Source of the DNA: Propionivibrio sp.
GTDB taxonomy: Bacteria; Pseudomonadota; Gammaproteobacteria; Burkholderiales; Rhodocyclaceae
Reading direction: 5' to 3'
DNA length: 64,000 nt
NCBI GenBank assembly: GCA_016705685.1
Contig: JADJLB010000010.1
Coordinates: forward strand, 248,001-312,000
Below, piece after piece: positions 63,515 through 64,000 of this stretch. The notes beneath the pieces are model-generated. The model was not told the origin of the DNA, did no database searches, and was given only the letters and a program-made list of their open reading frames with translations. Position numbers and translations under genes: made by a program. The stretch's first letter is position 1. Each line of letters opens with the position of its first letter.

Positions 63515-64000
63515 TCAGAAGGCTTCCCAGACGGGGATCAGCCCTTCGGGAAGGGGCGCCAGATTGCCCAGATCGACAAGGCTCTCACCCGGCCCGTGAA
63601 AATCGGAGCCACGGGACGCCATGAAGCCATACTCGCGCGCGAATCGGCTGAACAAGATCACGTTATCCGCGGAGTGGCTGCCAGAAACAACCTCGATGGC
63701 CCGGCCGCCATGGTCCTTGAATTCCCCAAGGAAACGCCTCAGCTCCGACCGTGAGAGCTTGTAACGTCCCGGATGGGCAACGGCGGCAACGCCACCGGCG
63801 CCAAGAATCCAGTCGACCGAATCCTTGAGCGTCGCCCAGCGGTGCTCCACATAGCCGGGACGTCCCGGAACGAGATACGACTCGAAGACGCTGCGCACGT
63901 CCTTGCTCACACCGCACTCGACAAGGTAGCGGGCAAAATGCGAGCGGCCAATCAAATTGGGGTTTTCGGCGTAACGCATGGCCCCGTCGAAACACCCATG
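63515..64000 (-). CDS. PHP-domain phosphoesterase (YciV/RNase AM-type), N-terminal part outside window
   Basis: The frame is open to the right edge, so about 161 C-terminal residues are visible. The segments AMRYAENPNLIGRSHFARYLV, HPGRYKLS and SRGSDFHGPGE, with metal-binding His and Asp residues, match YciV/RNase AM. That 5'-3' exonuclease trims rRNA 5' ends and hydrolyses 3',5'-bisphosphates. The stop is two bases before the YciO-type gene start. The N-terminal metal ligands lie beyond the window. Confidence 0.88.
   Translation of the reverse strand, partial: HGCFDGAMRYAENPNLIGRSHFARYLVECGVSKDVRSVFESYLVPGRPGYVEHRWATLKDSVDWILGAGGVAAVAHPGRYKLSRSELRRFLGEFKDHGGRAIEVVSGSHSADNVILFSRFAREYGFMASRGSDFHGPGESLVDLGNLAPLPEGLIPVWEAF

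Overview
The window is a GC-rich bacterial chromosome segment. Protein families, operon orders (rimP-nusA-infB-rbfA-truB-rpsO-pnp, petABC-sspAB, dnaX-ybaB-recR, scpAB-rluB) and a class I PHA synthase point to a betaproteobacterium. My best guess is a Rhodocyclales relative (Accumulibacter, Dechloromonas or Propionivibrio-like). This placement rests on recalled family resemblance, not on a search. Most genes between 4.4 kb and 51 kb lie on the minus strand.

Layout. (1) 0-4.4 kb, plus strand: a compact cluster of a patatin-like phospholipase (cut by the left edge), a TIR/deoxyribosyltransferase-like plus TPR-type protein, a multi-pass membrane protein with a Rossmann/TIR-like tail, and a TIR protein with a membrane anchor. 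It looks like a nucleotide/NAD-signalling conflict system. (2) 4.4-25.7 kb: CorC/HlyC-type and TerC membrane proteins, ybiB, assimilatory nitrate reductase nasA behind a near-perfect sigma-54 promoter, sspBA, the cytochrome bc1 operon, recR-ybaB-dnaX, an AI-2E-family permease with a cyclic-nucleotide-binding protein, an AEC transporter with an unrecognised internally duplicated protein, bipA and a YgiQ radical SAM protein. (3) 25.8-31 kb: hoxFUYHW, a bidirectional NAD-linked [NiFe] hydrogenase plus its maturation protease. (4) 31.2-32.5 kb: a small accessory patch with an orphan membrane protein and a VapBC-type pair. (5) 32.6-41.4 kb: an SOS mutagenesis cassette reading lexA-imuA-imuB-dnaE2-UvrD-like helicase, followed by a frameshifted SRAP gene. 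A 41-bp near-palindrome overlaps the lexA promoter. (6) 41.5-52 kb: a tRNA Pro-Arg-His operon, dksA, the pnp-to-rimP translation/transcription operon, and rpmBG. (7) 52.3-56.5 kb: a SatP-type acetate transporter with a secreted Cache protein, then an exported protein followed by a receptor-like membrane TIR protein. (8) 56.8-64 kb: phaC, rluB, scpB, scpA, trpS with a predicted Fe-S motif, an M50 protease, a YciO-type gene and a PHP-domain gene cut by the right edge.

The genes suggest a facultative, carbon-storing bacterium that takes up acetate, stores PHA, assimilates nitrate under RpoN control, respires through bc1 and exchanges electrons between H2 and NAD(H). The two TIR loci near the ends are the most interesting accessory content. 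No rRNA, CRISPR array, IS element or prophage was seen.
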